Of a DNA stretch of 59,498 nt, positions 35,111 through 46,337 are shown piece by piece; position 1 is the first letter of the stretch, and the number at the start of each line of letters is the position of its first letter. Both the position numbers and the translations under genes were made by a program. Origin of the DNA: Tubiluchus corallicola (taxonomy: Eukaryota; Priapulida; Priapulimorpha; Priapulimorphida; Tubiluchidae). A model generated the notes under the pieces. It was not told where the DNA came from. It was given only the letters and a program-made list of their open reading frames with translations, and did not search any database. The stretch covers positions 76,501 through 135,998 of the forward strand of contig JAQGDQ010000581.1 of NCBI GenBank assembly GCA_030141605.1, read 5' to 3'.

Positions 35111-35412
35111 ACGGTAACGGCAAGATAAGGGCGCGTCATATGCACGTAGTACTAAACTGTCCGCAGCATTTAACACAGTTACTGCGGACTGACTGAGTTA
35201 GTTATACATTTAGCAAATTTACAAATAATCACGTTTGACTGCCAGATTTTACCATTTATCGAATTTACAATATGGGCTACCTTCTACGTAACACCGAACA
35301 CGTCGTGTGTTTAAAGTGTTAAAGAAGAATACGTTTCTTTATTACGTATTTCGTTTTTGCGATTAGCGGCTACGCTGGCGGCATCAAACGGCGGATGATT
35401 AAACAATTTTGA

Positions 35413-35790
35413 GCGGCGCATTCACTGTAATAATAATATTCTTAAATTCACCAATAATTTTGGCATACACACAATTTCGATAAGCCAAAATCACTTTTGC
35501 GTTTTTAATAAACGACGAATATCTCAATTAAAAGCAATTATTGGTTTAAAAAAACTGAAAATATTTCATGAAAAGGAAAAAAATTGTAGCAATAAGTTTG
35601 AATTATGTGGTTGCAAATACTTCTTCAGTTTTCTTGTAAGTAAAATTCTATTGTTCTTTGTGAGGAAAGACGCTAGCTGACTGCGTGATGGGCTGCCTAC
35701 TATGTAAAAAAGTAATGCATTTTTTACTGATTTATTGATTTTTCTCTCCCTCCCCCTCTTAGAGAGGAAGAGAAGAAGGAAGAAAAAAAG
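35413..35790 (+). repeat. Direct repeat, copy 1 of a 0.35-kb segment
   Basis: Matches 36544-36895, from GGCGCATT(C/G)ACTGTAATAATA through GCTGACTGCGTGATGGGCTG to a CTCTTAGAGAG purine-rich end. The copies are 1131 bp apart and differ at scattered positions. No frame. It could be the terminal repeats of an unknown element or a plain tandem duplication. Confidence 0.85.
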
Positions 35791-35915
35791 GAAAGAGAGA
35801 GGGGGTGGAAGAGTGAGAGACAGTGAAAGGGAAGGAGTGAGAGAAAAAGAGAGAGAGAGAAAGACAGAGAGAGGTAACGTGGGAGAGAGAGACAGAGACA
35901 GAGAAAGAGAGATCA
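35740..35915. repeat. GA/CT-rich low-complexity tract
   Basis: Almost pure purines on the plus strand (GAGAGAGACAGAGACAGAG). The overlapping frames on both strands are artefacts of this composition. Confidence 0.9.
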
Positions 35916-36543
35916 TTCTTTTCCTTTTGTTGAAGGTTCTGCCATTCGTGTCTTGGCGTTTTACTCCAACGCGAAGTAGCGATTTTGGCACATTAAAAAT
36001 TGCACCCATTTACCTGCCTTGAAATTAATCTATATAATTTCACATATATTATATTGTAGATTTGTATATAAATAATTCGCACACGCATGCCTGCACACAA
36101 CAAGTAATTGCATATGATACTTCATATATAAATAATCAATACAGCAGTAGAGATGAGTAGGACTGAACTGCCACCCTAGGGCGTCGTAACGTCTTGATAC
36201 ACCCACGCACACACACTCAGATACATATATGATGTATGCATTATTAGATACAAAGATTTTATGAAGGTGAGCCTATATATTTAACTACATAAAATGATTG
36301 TCCTTGGCACCTAGGCCTGTATAAAATCAATTAATTTAAGCCCATCAATGAATAATATTTATGAAGACTTGTCAGTGGATTTAGCCACAGATGTTTTATT
36401 TGTACGCTTATACAAGTAGACTTTTTCGCGTAAACAAACTGTATTTAATGCACATTTATTATGACATAAGCCTAACTGAATCTTTAAAAAATAGGCTAAA
36501 TATAAGTGACGTCTACACATGACATATAAGATGTTATGATCCA
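35916..36543. other. Noncoding spacer between the 0.35-kb direct repeats
   Basis: No frame supported. Confidence 0.5.
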
Positions 36544-36895
36544 CGGCGCATTGACTGTAATAATAATATTCTTAAATTCACCAATAATGTTGGCATACGC
36601 GCAATTTCGATAAGCCAAAATCACTTTTGCGTTTTTAATAAAAGAAGGACATCTCTATTAAAAGTAATTATTAGTTTAAAAAACTGGAAATATTTCATGA
36701 AAAGGAAACAAATTTTAGCAATAAGTTTGTATTATGTGGTTGCAAATACTTTTTCAGTTTTCTTGTAAGTAAAATTTTATTGTTCTTCCTGAGGAAAGAG
36801 GCTAGCTGACTGCGTGATGGGCTGCCTACTATGTAAAAAAGTAAAGCATTTTTTTTATCTCCCACCCTCTCTTAGAGAGAAAGAGAAGAAGGGAG
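36544..36895 (+). repeat. Direct repeat, copy 2 of a 0.35-kb segment
   Basis: See 35413-35790. Its purine-rich end is cut by the start of the LINE tail at about 36898. Confidence 0.85.
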
Positions 36896-36897
36896 AG

Positions 36898-37545
36898 ATT
36901 TTGATTTGATTTAACTCTTTATTTCGAACTAGGTTCATAGAATACATAACATACAATAGTTACAAGACATACAATAATTATAACCCCTCCTCTCAACTCA
37001 TACAAATTAATACATAAATGAATAAAATAACAGAACTGAAATCCCCGACACAACAAACATAGCTAGCTCTGTAGTTTCAATAATAGAGATGAGAGTGCCT
37101 AGACAATGCCTAAATTCATCAAAATTATTATCAGATTCATAGGGTATGTAAACATTAATTAATACAAGTAGCACTAACTTATCAAGAAATGAAAGAGAAA
37201 TACCCATTACTCTGCATTCGTCATCATAGGTAAGTATTTTACTGGTAACAGGAAGAGTTTTTCGCCATAATATAGCCAAGCCTCCTTGTGGTCTACCATC
37301 AGGTATTCCTGTAGAGAAACTCCATGGCCATAGAATTCTGGGTGAATGCAAGATAGATGTTCTAGCTCTTCTTTAGGCAAGATCGTTTCTTGCAAAAGTA
37401 GCACATCACTAAATTTGCACAGTTCCTGTAGTACGTATTGAGACTCAGGGTGCAACACAGAATTGCAGTTATAGCACGCTACCTTCAGAGTCTGTATTTG
37501 TGATTTGAATTTTCTTATCAAGATCTTATTGGAAATCAACCGTTT
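36898..37545 (-). pseudogene. Internally deleted LINE: endonuclease fragment joined to a 3' tail
   Basis: The minus strand reads, in two frames with a shift near 37310, an AP-endonuclease-like domain of a non-LTR retrotransposon: LKVACYNCNSVL, DVLLLQETILPKEEL, GRPQGGLAILWRK and LINVYIPYESDNN. The remaining endonuclease and the whole RT are missing. The sequence goes directly to a 3' tail with AATAAAGAGTTAAATCAAAT. Confidence 0.78.
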
Positions 37546-37589
37546 AGTCTTTGTTCATCCACTACGACAGTGGATAACTCCACAACGAC

Positions 37590-38330
37590 GGAAGTGAGAG
37601 TCATGGTGGTGATAAAAAACCTGTAATGTGGGCATAGGAGTGGTGACCGCTGGATCAAAGGTCACAGCAGCAGGATCCAAAATATGAGAGTTAGGGTGAA
37701 TGTCATTCAACTCCTCCTACAGTACTGGACTAAAAGTGAAAATTCCTAGGACTCTGAGTTAAATTCCAAATTTTTCCAGAGGTATTTAGGTGGGGTAGGT
37801 CTAAATTAGGTATTTTTCGGAAATTGAATGCTAGGAAAGTTCGGAGTTGGGAGCCAAAATGTGAAAATTAGGGCAAACGCATTTGTCACCCACTTTGAAT
37901 GCTTAAGCATGTGTGGGCAAGTTGGTGGATGTAAATGTGCAATAAGGATTTTTCCGAGAGTGGGCGTAGCCAGGTCACGTGACATTGGTGAAAATATTAA
38001 AATCGGAGTCTGCTCGATAACTGAATAAGTGTAACAGCTAGAATAAAAAAAACTTGCAGGGTAGACACCTAACCTAGGTAGACACAGAGCGGTATGAGAG
38101 CGGTGAGCTCTGGGTTAAAGATCACAGCAGCAGGACAAAAAATGTAAGAATTAGGGCGAATGACTTGTCCTTCAAGTCCAATTCCAGTATCGGACTAATA
38201 TTCACTGTTTATGCATGTATATGCAACAGGGCAGGACTAGCTGTATATTACGTATTTTTCAAAAAGTGGGCATGAGCTGGTCTCGCAACATAAGCGAAAG
38301 CTTAAAATGGGATTGCTGTAAAATGGATTT
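37590..38330 (+). repeat. Degenerate tandem repeat, about 300-bp units
   Basis: Phrases such as AAATGTGAAAATTAGGGC(A/G)AA, (G)TCACAGCAGCAGGA and GTGGGC(G/A)T recur about 300 bp apart in two to three worn units. The small frames at 37828-38028 and 38215-38445 are parts of the units. Confidence 0.6.
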
Positions 38331-39215
38331 CCTAGGTAACCAAGCACGGATAATTCAGCAATTGCAAAATTATGATCTTAAGACGAAGACCAGGTCAGCA
38401 AAAGTTTTTCACAGTTGCAATTTTGGTCATAATGCAGAATCTTAAGTTTATGACTTTGTGATAAAAACGGTCAAGTTTGACATTGTTATACATGTATGTG
38501 CAAAAGTGATTTTATTTAAAAGTGATTATACGTTATTTGCTTAATTACATGTTCCATTTAATTTATGGAAGCGTTTTTTGTTTCAGCAATCTGGTGGATG
38601 TGTGACCAAATGTACATATATGTAAATAAATGTGTCTAACAATGTTATAACTTCACGAGTGTTTGTTCGCATATTGCCCTTACAGGCATTTATATAAACG
38701 AGATACTTTATGATGGTAACTGTTTGTGGTGTGTAAGGCGACTGACTTATTTGAGCTTTACGGGCTTTTAAAGTGCTTAAAGCTGTACGGGGGAACGTGT
38801 TACTAAATCAAGATCATTTTGACCGATAGACGCAGCCATTTTGGCGATAATCCATTTGAAACAAGTTTAGATAACACTGAGTAAAGTTTGAAAAAATAAT
38901 CAGAGAATTTATAGTGCATACATCACTCTTGTCAGTAGGATTAAAAACACGTGGAGGGTGAGTCAGCAACATTTTACCAATTGGTGAAAGCATGTTAAAT
39001 AATCAACAATTTTCTTTTCTAGTTACATAAGTCTTTCAAGCAGGTAAGCAAAATGGTAAGTAACATTCTAACATAACCGTGCATGTGAAAAATTTTGGGA
39101 CATAGTTTCACATGTACTGCAACGTCATGTAATGGCGCCGTCGGAACACTGTCACGGGAAACTTAAAATGAAAACAAACAAAAAATCCTTTTGACGTGAG
39201 TACGATTTGCTCATA
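38331..39215. other. Noncoding stretch, no gene seen
   Basis: AT-rich sequence between repeats, no supported frame or element. Confidence 0.5.
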
Positions 39216-39217
39216 TA

Positions 39218-39375
39218 ATTGCTCCTGCAAACACATTTAACAGATGACAACCATTCTTAGATTTTTGAAGGTTGATTGAAAGGTCGTTAGCATAAATTGT
39301 GAGCAGTTTTACAGACAGCACGCTACCCTGACTTATACCATTAGTTGCGGCAAATTTACATATTTTACAAGCGTT
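39218..39375 (-). pseudogene. Short LINE reverse-transcriptase relic
   Basis: The minus strand reads TNGISQGSVLSVKLLTIYAN and then DLSINLQKSKNGCH, matching the RT region just before the YADD box of non-LTR elements (pattern G-x-xQGSVLSPLLF-x-IY-x-NDL). About 50 codons only, with no flanking RT. Confidence 0.6.
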
Positions 39376-39493
39376 CCATAATATATATCTATATGTATTA
39401 TGTATATATGTATGCATATCTACAACACTTATAGCATATGGTATCTATAACATATATAACATGATTTACAACCGTTCAAATATATATACATAT

Positions 39494-39874
39494 TGTAGCG
39501 GGTCGCAGGATCAAACCGTCACGGGCTTCGTGAAAATGCAGTGTATTGACTGTAAAATTGCCTGGGCCAATCAGAGCTCAGTTTTCTACGCCAATTTTCT
39601 CGAGCGTGTAACCTGTTCTCGTAGATTCGAGGGCAGTGCGTTCTCGGCCATGTTCGGCTTCGGTTCCATTTTGTTTTTTCTCTTCTTGTTTGCTGTTATT
39701 AAGTCAGTCGTGATTCAGTAATTTTTGGTTCAATCTATTGGTTTGCATTTCGACTCAACGCGTGTCAGCTATAAACTGTTGCTAAGTGTTTCATTTTACC
39801 GATTTTCTTTCTTTTCTTTTTTTATAATTTTCTTTAGTTAACTATGTATCCTCGCTATCATAGACGGCATCACA
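39494..39874 (+). repeat. 5' LTR
   Basis: Starts TGTAGCGGGTCGC and ends ACGGCATCACA (TG...CA boundaries). It pairs with 48114-48498. The gag start codon at 39844 lies inside the LTR, 31 bp from its end. Confidence 0.93.
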
Positions 39875-41170
39875 CTGGTGTCAGAAGTGGGATTTCTCCG
39901 ACTTTTGCTGAGAAAGTGCTCACTCCTGATGTAAAGGTTGATAGAAGGCGGTTTGTTGATGGGGAGCCAACAGAACTTGCTAGTTCTGCGCGTTTCCCTT
40001 GCACACCGGTTTCGTCAATGCCGTTGAATTTTGAACGCATTTGCGAGGAGCAGTTAGCTCAACTTGTAAATACATATTCAGTTGCTGATTTAGAATTTGA
40101 TAGAGCAAAGAGCAATATTTATTCCGGTATATTGGCTCAGTCAGAAGATATTGAGTTTTTTGGAAATAATAGTGATGATTAATTCTCAATGGGCAAAAAG
40201 CCAAAATGCACTTGTATTCCTGTGAATTCATCCTTGTATACTGGTGGTGCTCAGTGCGATGTAAATCGTGATGTGTCACGTTCTCATTTTGTCCAATCTG
40301 GTGATGTAGATGTCGGTCCTACCACATCTTTCTCCACTGTTGTGTCTAGTGTTAGTAATTGTCTGACAGACACTACTTTTTCAGGACACTCGACGCGACC
40401 AAAAGTAAATTTAGGCGCACGCGTGTTACCGAGTACCCAAAACTTAGACAGTGATTTGGCAGGAGAAGTTCGTTCATTTAAACAAGAACTTGCGTCGCTG
40501 AGTAGCCAATTCGCAGATTTAGGTAGTATCGTAGCTACCTTACAACAATTAGTTCTCAAGTTTATGGATAGACTGCTAGATGCGGATTTAGCAATTCACG
40601 TACAGCAAAGCGCACCCGAAAATTCGATCGTCAGCTAAAGAAAGGACTCCATCTGCTAATCAATTTCAAAAAAAAGGTGCAGCAAAAGTACAGCCGTCAA
40701 CTACAAGTGTTGAACCTGTGATACAGCCATCACGTACATTAGGTGCTGCCCGGTCTGCCTTGTCGAGCAGAGCAACAGCCCCTGCAGGGAGTGGTGCTCA
40801 TGTCACATGTTTCAGGTGTGGCGGCTGGGGACATTTTGCTAGACAATGCCCGACGCCTCCCGCCTTCAGTAATGTTGTTCAAACCCGTCCGAATCGGGCA
40901 ATATTGGGCCCTAGGTCCAACCAGCAGCGCCAATTTCCCCGTACACTGGTTATAGGAATTCTTGGCGACAATTTCCACCACCTCCAAGAATAATAAACCC
41001 CTACACGAATATTGATCAGTTTTGGCAACCAAGCTTAATGGCTTCTCCTAGACAACCATTTTCTGGGCAAAATTTACAAACAGGCGTTCAAATCCCGAGA
41101 ATGGAAGCGGCTAAAACAGATATGGATATGGCGCAAATTTTGCAAAATGATAATTCAAGTAAAGTCAGTT
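39844..41170 (+). pseudogene. gag region with CCHC zinc knuckle
   Basis: Three frames together cover a gag-like protein. The first (39844-40182, 112 codons) ends at a TAA but stays in the same frame as the next (40189-40638). A shift then leads to the third frame (about 40640-40993), which carries the nucleocapsid knuckle CFRCGGWGHFARQC (CX2CX4HX4C) at about 40810. Another shift continues to about 41170. Gag proteins form the particle that packages element RNA. The stops and shifts prevent a complete product from this copy. Confidence 0.8.
39876..39892 (+). other. Primer-binding site of the LTR element
   Basis: TGGTGTCAGAAGTGGGA begins 1 bp after the 5' LTR. The leading TGG pairs with a tRNA CCA tail. 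The sequence is of the kind often assigned to a leucine tRNA primer, which I infer rather than know. Confidence 0.75.
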
Positions 41171-41174
41171 CTCA

Positions 41175-41771
41175 ATGTGCTCTATCACGTTTTCGGTAGC
41201 GGGTAGCAGGAAACGGAGACAGCTTTCTGCCCGCGCATCGCCTACCGTCTCCGTAGGCGTTAACGCACCGACCGCACAGGCGCAAACCGCATTTTCCGCA
41301 CAATCGCGAAAAACTCAAACAAAAATAACCTGTCTGCATAGAAAGAAAAGGCGATCGTTTAGGCGTAAACAAGCTCGTATACCAGCTAAAGTTCGAGATA
41401 GAAATGCGTATAAACAGCCTGCTTTAGGGTTGTACATACCAGGTGTAATAAATGGTTGTGAATGCCGAATACTGATTGACTCGGGTGCGACAATTACTAT
41501 TGTTAAAAAGAGCTTCATTTCATTAAGTGTAGACAAGGAAATTTCGCTTAATAAAGAAAAAGCATTTGGAGCAAACGGCTCAGAAATTTCTTTAATTGGC
41601 CCTCACAAAATCTCGTTGCAACTTGGAGATAAAAACAGCCATCAGACAGGTACTGTACCGGCTTGGCTGTCTGATGACCTAGTGGACGATGATTGTGTCC
41701 TTGGTCTAGATTGGTTAAGGGCGCATCATGTTAGCCAAGATACTGCTAAAAACGACCTAGTTTTTTCCTGA
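41175..41771 (+). pseudogene. Retropepsin-like aspartic protease region
   Basis: The frame contains the active-site block LIDSGATITIV (about 41474) and a downstream hydrophobic-Gly block VLGLDWLRAHH typical of Ty3/Gypsy proteases, which act as dimers to cut the Gag-Pol polyprotein. It is separated from gag and from RT by frame changes, at the far end near 41768. Confidence 0.85.
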
Positions 41772-43560
41772 CGGTCACCGTTTAAAAATTTTTCCACTGG
41801 CTGATGGAAACACTAAAATTTTAAATGCGAAACGAGTAGTTTTACCCCCTCTTTCAGAAACCGTAGTCGAAGGTACACCTTTTGTTCCATTACCGTATAC
41901 TACCGGCATGATTTCACGAGTGCATGCTAAACTTAATTTACGAAATGGCATTCTCACTGGCAAAGTTACGGTTTCTCCTGGCTCAAAAACGGTAAAAACT
42001 CTTTTGGCTAATATCTCTAATAAAGAAGTTACTTTACGCCCTGGTGAATTAATAGAACCTCTTTCTGTTCCGGTTTTACGTGAAACTAGTTCAAAAGACT
42101 TTCGTACTGCACTCAGGCAAGTAAAACAAAACCAGTTGTCGGCACCTGTTCAACTTTTGTTGAAAAATAGTGGGAAACATTTATCGAATAAGCAAAACAA
42201 ACGACTACATGAATTTTTATTGCTGAACAATCATCTCTTTTCTAGTTCACCTGCAAATTTGGGTAGAACTAAGGTAGTACAACACACCACAAACACTGGT
42301 ATGCACCCCCCTATTAAAGCACAACCGCGGCGCTTGGGACCTAAACAACGCGAGGAGCTTGATAAAGCTATGGATGAAATGCGCACGCAAGGCGTGATTG
42401 AACCTTCCAATTCTCCTTGGTCCTCTGCTGTGGTATTAGTACGCAAAAAAGACGGATCGACACGTTGTTGTGTAGATTATAGGGCGTTAAACGCAGTGAC
42501 AATACGCGACAACTACCCATTACCCAGAATTGATGACTCTATTGACGCATTATCTGGAGCTGAATGGTTTTCGACACTTGATTTAAAATCAGGGTATCAT
42601 CAAGTGGAAATGGCTCCAGAAGACAAGCATAAAACAGCTTTTGTAACTCATCAAGGACTGTGGCAATTTAATTCAATGCCCTTTGGTTTAACGAATGCCC
42701 CAGCAACGTTTGAACGTCTGATGGAGCAAATATTAGCGGGATTACATTGGCGAACAGTCCTAATTTATTTGGATGACGTCATAGTGTATGGAAGAACGTT
42801 TGACGAACATCTTAAACGGTTACAAGAAGTATTTTCTCGTTTCGAACATGCTGGGCTAAAACTTAATGCAAAAAAGTGCTTACTGACACAAAAAGAAGTT
42901 GTTTATTTAGGGCACATAGTTAGCAGCGACGGTGTGAAAACGGACCCTACAAAAACGGACTCAATCAAGAAATGGCCCCAACCTAGAAATATAGAAGCTT
43001 TCTTGGCCTCTGTACGTATTATAGACGTTTCATTAAAAATTTCTCAGATATGGCCTCTCCTTTACACGAACTCACACGTAAAAATCAGCCGTATTTATGG
43101 TGCCCAAAACATCAAAATGCGTTAATAAACACGCCTGTTTTAGCGTACCCGCAGTTTGAACAAGACTTTATACTAGACACAGACGCTAGCGACCATGCCG
43201 TTGGTGCAATACTTTCACAAGTGCAAGATGGACATGAACGAGTATTAGGATACTACAGTCAGGTCCTTTCCCTTCCTGAACGTAATTATTGTGCAACGCG
43301 TAAAGAACTACTAGCTGTTTATTAAGCTGTTAATCATTTTCATCATTATTTATACGGTAAACGGTTTACAATACGCACGGATCACGCAGCACTACGATGG
43401 CTTCGTTCGCTTAAGCGACCCGAAGGTCAGTTAGCTCGTTGGATCAGTAAATTAGATCAGTACGACTATATTATTGTACACCGTAGTGGTACTAGTCATT
43501 GTAACGCAGACGCATTATCGCGAAGACCATGCTTAGTCAGTTGTTCGCATTGTCAACCCA
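41772..43560 (+). pseudogene. Reverse transcriptase and RNase H region
   Basis: The 41908-43125 frame holds the Ty3/Gypsy RT motifs: SPWSSAVVLVRKKDG, CVDYRALNAVT, FSTLDLKSGYHQV, PFGLTNAPATFERLM and the catalytic YLDDVIVYG (about 42766). The frame shifts near 43010, then RNase H follows with ILDTDASDHAVGAIL, the conserved E of TRKELLAVY, a stop at 43323, TDHAALRWL, and HCNADALSRRP ending near 43528. RT and RNase H copy element RNA into DNA. The shift and the stop disable this copy. Confidence 0.92.
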
Positions 43561-43613
43561 GAGAAAAACGTTTCAACTATGAACCTTCTGAACTTAACCT
43601 TGGAATTTCCACT

Positions 43614-44924
43614 GTGCCCCATAGCGATGATGATAGTGATTTAGCTAGAATAAAAGCTAGACAATTTTTCGGCAAACAGGGAGACGGTAATCCAAATAAT
43701 GAGAGCAATGAATCTCATAAAAAACAATCTGAGCAAATGGAGCACATGATACCTAAAACGCCTAATTTCTACCCTATTATGAACCTTTCTAGTGGAAAAG
43801 AATTCGAATCAAATAATGCACTGAAAAAGAAAACTAGTAAGTGCAATGCTGCATTGACTTATCCAACCACAGTAAGAGATTTCAATCATAGTTTCAAAGA
43901 GCAGCAAAAGCGCGATGCTGATATACGTCCGGTATGCGAATTCTTAGAACAATCGGCTATTAAACCGTCATGGGAGAAAATTTCGCATTGTAGCCCCAAT
44001 ACAAAAGAAATTTTAAATCACTGGAACGCCTTACGATTTGAAAACGGAATTTTACAACGCAAATGGGAAAACCCTAGCGGAAATATGATCATATGGCAGT
44101 GGATAGCTCCGCGCACTTTACGCAAACAGATTTTGAAAGATATACATGAAAATCCGACCGCTGGTCATTACGGTATAAATAAGGCAATAGAACGCGCTCG
44201 ATACCGCTACTTTTGGCCACGTATGAATAGAGATGTAGAACTTTTTGTACGATCATGCGAAGTTTGCTGTCGTAAGAAAGGACCGCAACGTAAACCGCGG
44301 GCGCCCTTACAACAATATCGTGTAGGAGCACCTATGGAAAGGGTGGCCATTGATGTAGCTGGGCCGTTTCCGTTGTCTTCGCGTAAAAACAAATTCGTTT
44401 TGGTTGCGATGGACTATTTTTCTAAATGGCCAGAGGCTTACGCAATCCCAAACCAAGAAGCTGAAACAGTAGCTTCAGTATTAGTTAAATAATTTTTCTG
44501 TCGGTATGGAATGCCTTTAGAAATTCATTCTGATCAGGGCCGCAATTTCGAAAGCAAAATTTTCAAACAATGCTGCGAACTCATGGGCATTGAAAAAACG
44601 CGTACTACTGCTTTGAATCCAAAAAGTGACGGACTTGCAGAACGATACATTAAGACTTTGACGCTACAAATTGCACAATTCACTTCTGACAATCAAAAAG
44701 ACTGGGACAGTAAATTACCCTTGCTGTTAATGTCCTACCGTAGTGCTGTACATGAGACTACCAGTTTCACTCCTGCCCAAGTGATGTATGGACGTGAGTT
44801 ACGACTCCCGCATGATTTAATAACTGGAAAACCCCCTACTAACATTACGTGTACTAACTATGTAGAATTCATAGAAAAATTAGAACAGCATTTGTAAGAT
44901 GTACATCAATTCGTACGCAATAAT
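43614..44924 (+). pseudogene. Integrase region
   Basis: A zinc-binding HHCC module (H-x3-H at about 44149-44167, C-x2-C in SCEVCC) is followed by the catalytic D-D-35-E core: D in VAIDVAGPF, D in IHSDQG, E in GLAERYIKTL. A stop interrupts the core at 44490 and another lies at 44895 after LEQHL. Integrase inserts the element DNA. The first frame begins with a 150-codon linker lacking similarity I recognise. Confidence 0.9.
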
Positions 44925-46337
44925 TTGCGTTTCTCTGGTGAAGTAATGCGTAAGAGGTATGATGTTCGCTCTCGTCTTGTTCTCTATTCTCCTGGTGATA
45001 AAGTCTGGCTCTTCAATCCTCAAAGGAAAGTCGGCAAAAGCCCCAAACTGCAGTCCGATTGGCACGGTCCCTATGTAATATTAGATAAATTATCCGATGT
45101 AACCTATAGAATTAAGCTGCCTAATAGAAAGCAACAACCAAAAATTATACATTCTGATCGATTATGGAAGTATGTTCCAGCAGAAGGTTTTACTTGGAGT
45201 GGAGATAGCTCGGAAGAACTACAAACAACCCATGGTACGCATGATGTGTCTTGTGATGCTAATACTAGTGTTGACGTCCAACCACAACGATACGAACTTT
45301 CCGATTCTAATAGCTCGAGTAATGTTGATCCTGATGTGGAAGAGCGCAGAAGTTTACAATTTGAACCATCCGTGGAACAACTACCATTACCAATAGGTGA
45401 TGCGCCAGGAGAGGACATAGACTCTTTTGGTTTGCCACCTCCACCTTATACATTGCCACACGGAAATGACACTCGAGTTCCTGAGACTCAGTTACATGCT
45501 GAAGAAACAGAAGATGACCTTGGAATTTCATCGAGTTTTCATGACAGCTTGCCAATTGGCCCTATGCTTTACTCTCCTACATTAAGTCCTATCCATGAAG
45601 AAGAGTCATATCCCAGTGAAACTCACCCCAGGGGTCGTGGAAAACTAAAAGACCTGCCAACGCCTATCCCTATAGGACGATTTCCTTTGACATCAACACC
45701 CACACGAAACGAATTTCCTGGGACACAGACGTTAGAATTACTTGAAACGGCATCCCTCGCTGCTGACAGCAATAAAACAAGAGACTTATCGACACGTGAT
45801 CTTATCCTTGATTGGCAACCTGAATTAACCCTTGAATTACCAAAGCCTTTAACTCCTGAAAAGACTGGTGAAAATTCATTGCTTCACCAAGAGGCCAATG
45901 ACGTCACTAGCGCTGAAGGTGAACTCAATTCACAACCTGGTGGCCAGGCTTCAGTTAATAACGAACAAGAAATAATTGATTTTCTTCACACTCCTAATGT
46001 CCCATGTCCTGTCACTATAGAAGACTGGAAAGAAAATTTTGACAAGCAGCGTGTGACAAATGCTAACAATTCATCAACCAGTAACCTCCCAATGCAACAA
46101 CCTTACTGTCCTGACTCACATGAACCTTCTCACTTACCGCTTTTGGTTAGTACAGCTTCTGAAGTTCCTTGCCAGGGTATACCGTCACCATTACCGTCGT
46201 TGCAATACCCTAGACGCACACGCAAAGTACCTGAGTACTATGGTGGATATGTGTATGAAAACCCTACAAGTCAAAGACTGATAAATGTAGTCCACAATTA
46301 TGACGATTTACCTCGGTTTACCATGAGAGATCTATAA
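44925..46337 (+). CDS. Integrase C-terminus with a long Pro/Ser/acidic extension
   Basis: A 470-codon open frame whose first about 90 residues are the end of integrase with the GPY/F module (DWHGPYVILDKLSDVTYRIK). It then continues for about 375 residues rich in Pro, Ser, Thr, Glu and Asp, ending with a basic-aromatic patch PRRTRKVPEYYGGYVYE. It is the longest intact frame in the element. No membrane segment or chromodomain is seen. It could be a fused Pol tail, or the place of an env-like or accessory product. I see no support for an envelope protein. Confidence 0.7.
   Translation: MRFSGEVMRKRYDVRSRLVLYSPGDKVWLFNPQRKVGKSPKLQSDWHGPYVILDKLSDVTYRIKLPNRKQQPKIIHSDRLWKYVPAEGFTWSGDSSEELQTTHGTHDVSCDANTSVDVQPQRYELSDSNSSSNVDPDVEERRSLQFEPSVEQLPLPIGDAPGEDIDSFGLPPPPYTLPHGNDTRVPETQLHAEETEDDLGISSSFHDSLPIGPMLYSPTLSPIHEEESYPSETHPRGRGKLKDLPTPIPIGRFPLTSTPTRNEFPGTQTLELLETASLAADSNKTRDLSTRDLILDWQPELTLELPKPLTPEKTGENSLLHQEANDVTSAEGELNSQPGGQASVNNEQEIIDFLHTPNVPCPVTIEDWKENFDKQRVTNANNSSTSNLPMQQPYCPDSHEPSHLPLLVSTASEVPCQGIPSPLPSLQYPRRTRKVPEYYGGYVYENPTSQRLINVVHNYDDLPRFTMRDL

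Noticed and set aside
43323-44897. Alternative genetic code or programmed readthrough in the LTR element
   Set aside because: Host genes use TAA/TAG/TGA as normal stops, and the element also has several frameshifts, so decay is the simpler reading.
44925-46337. Envelope protein in the LTR element (would make it an errantivirus-like element)
   Set aside because: The extension has no signal peptide, no membrane anchor and no fusion-like hydrophobic stretch, and it is fused in frame to the integrase end.
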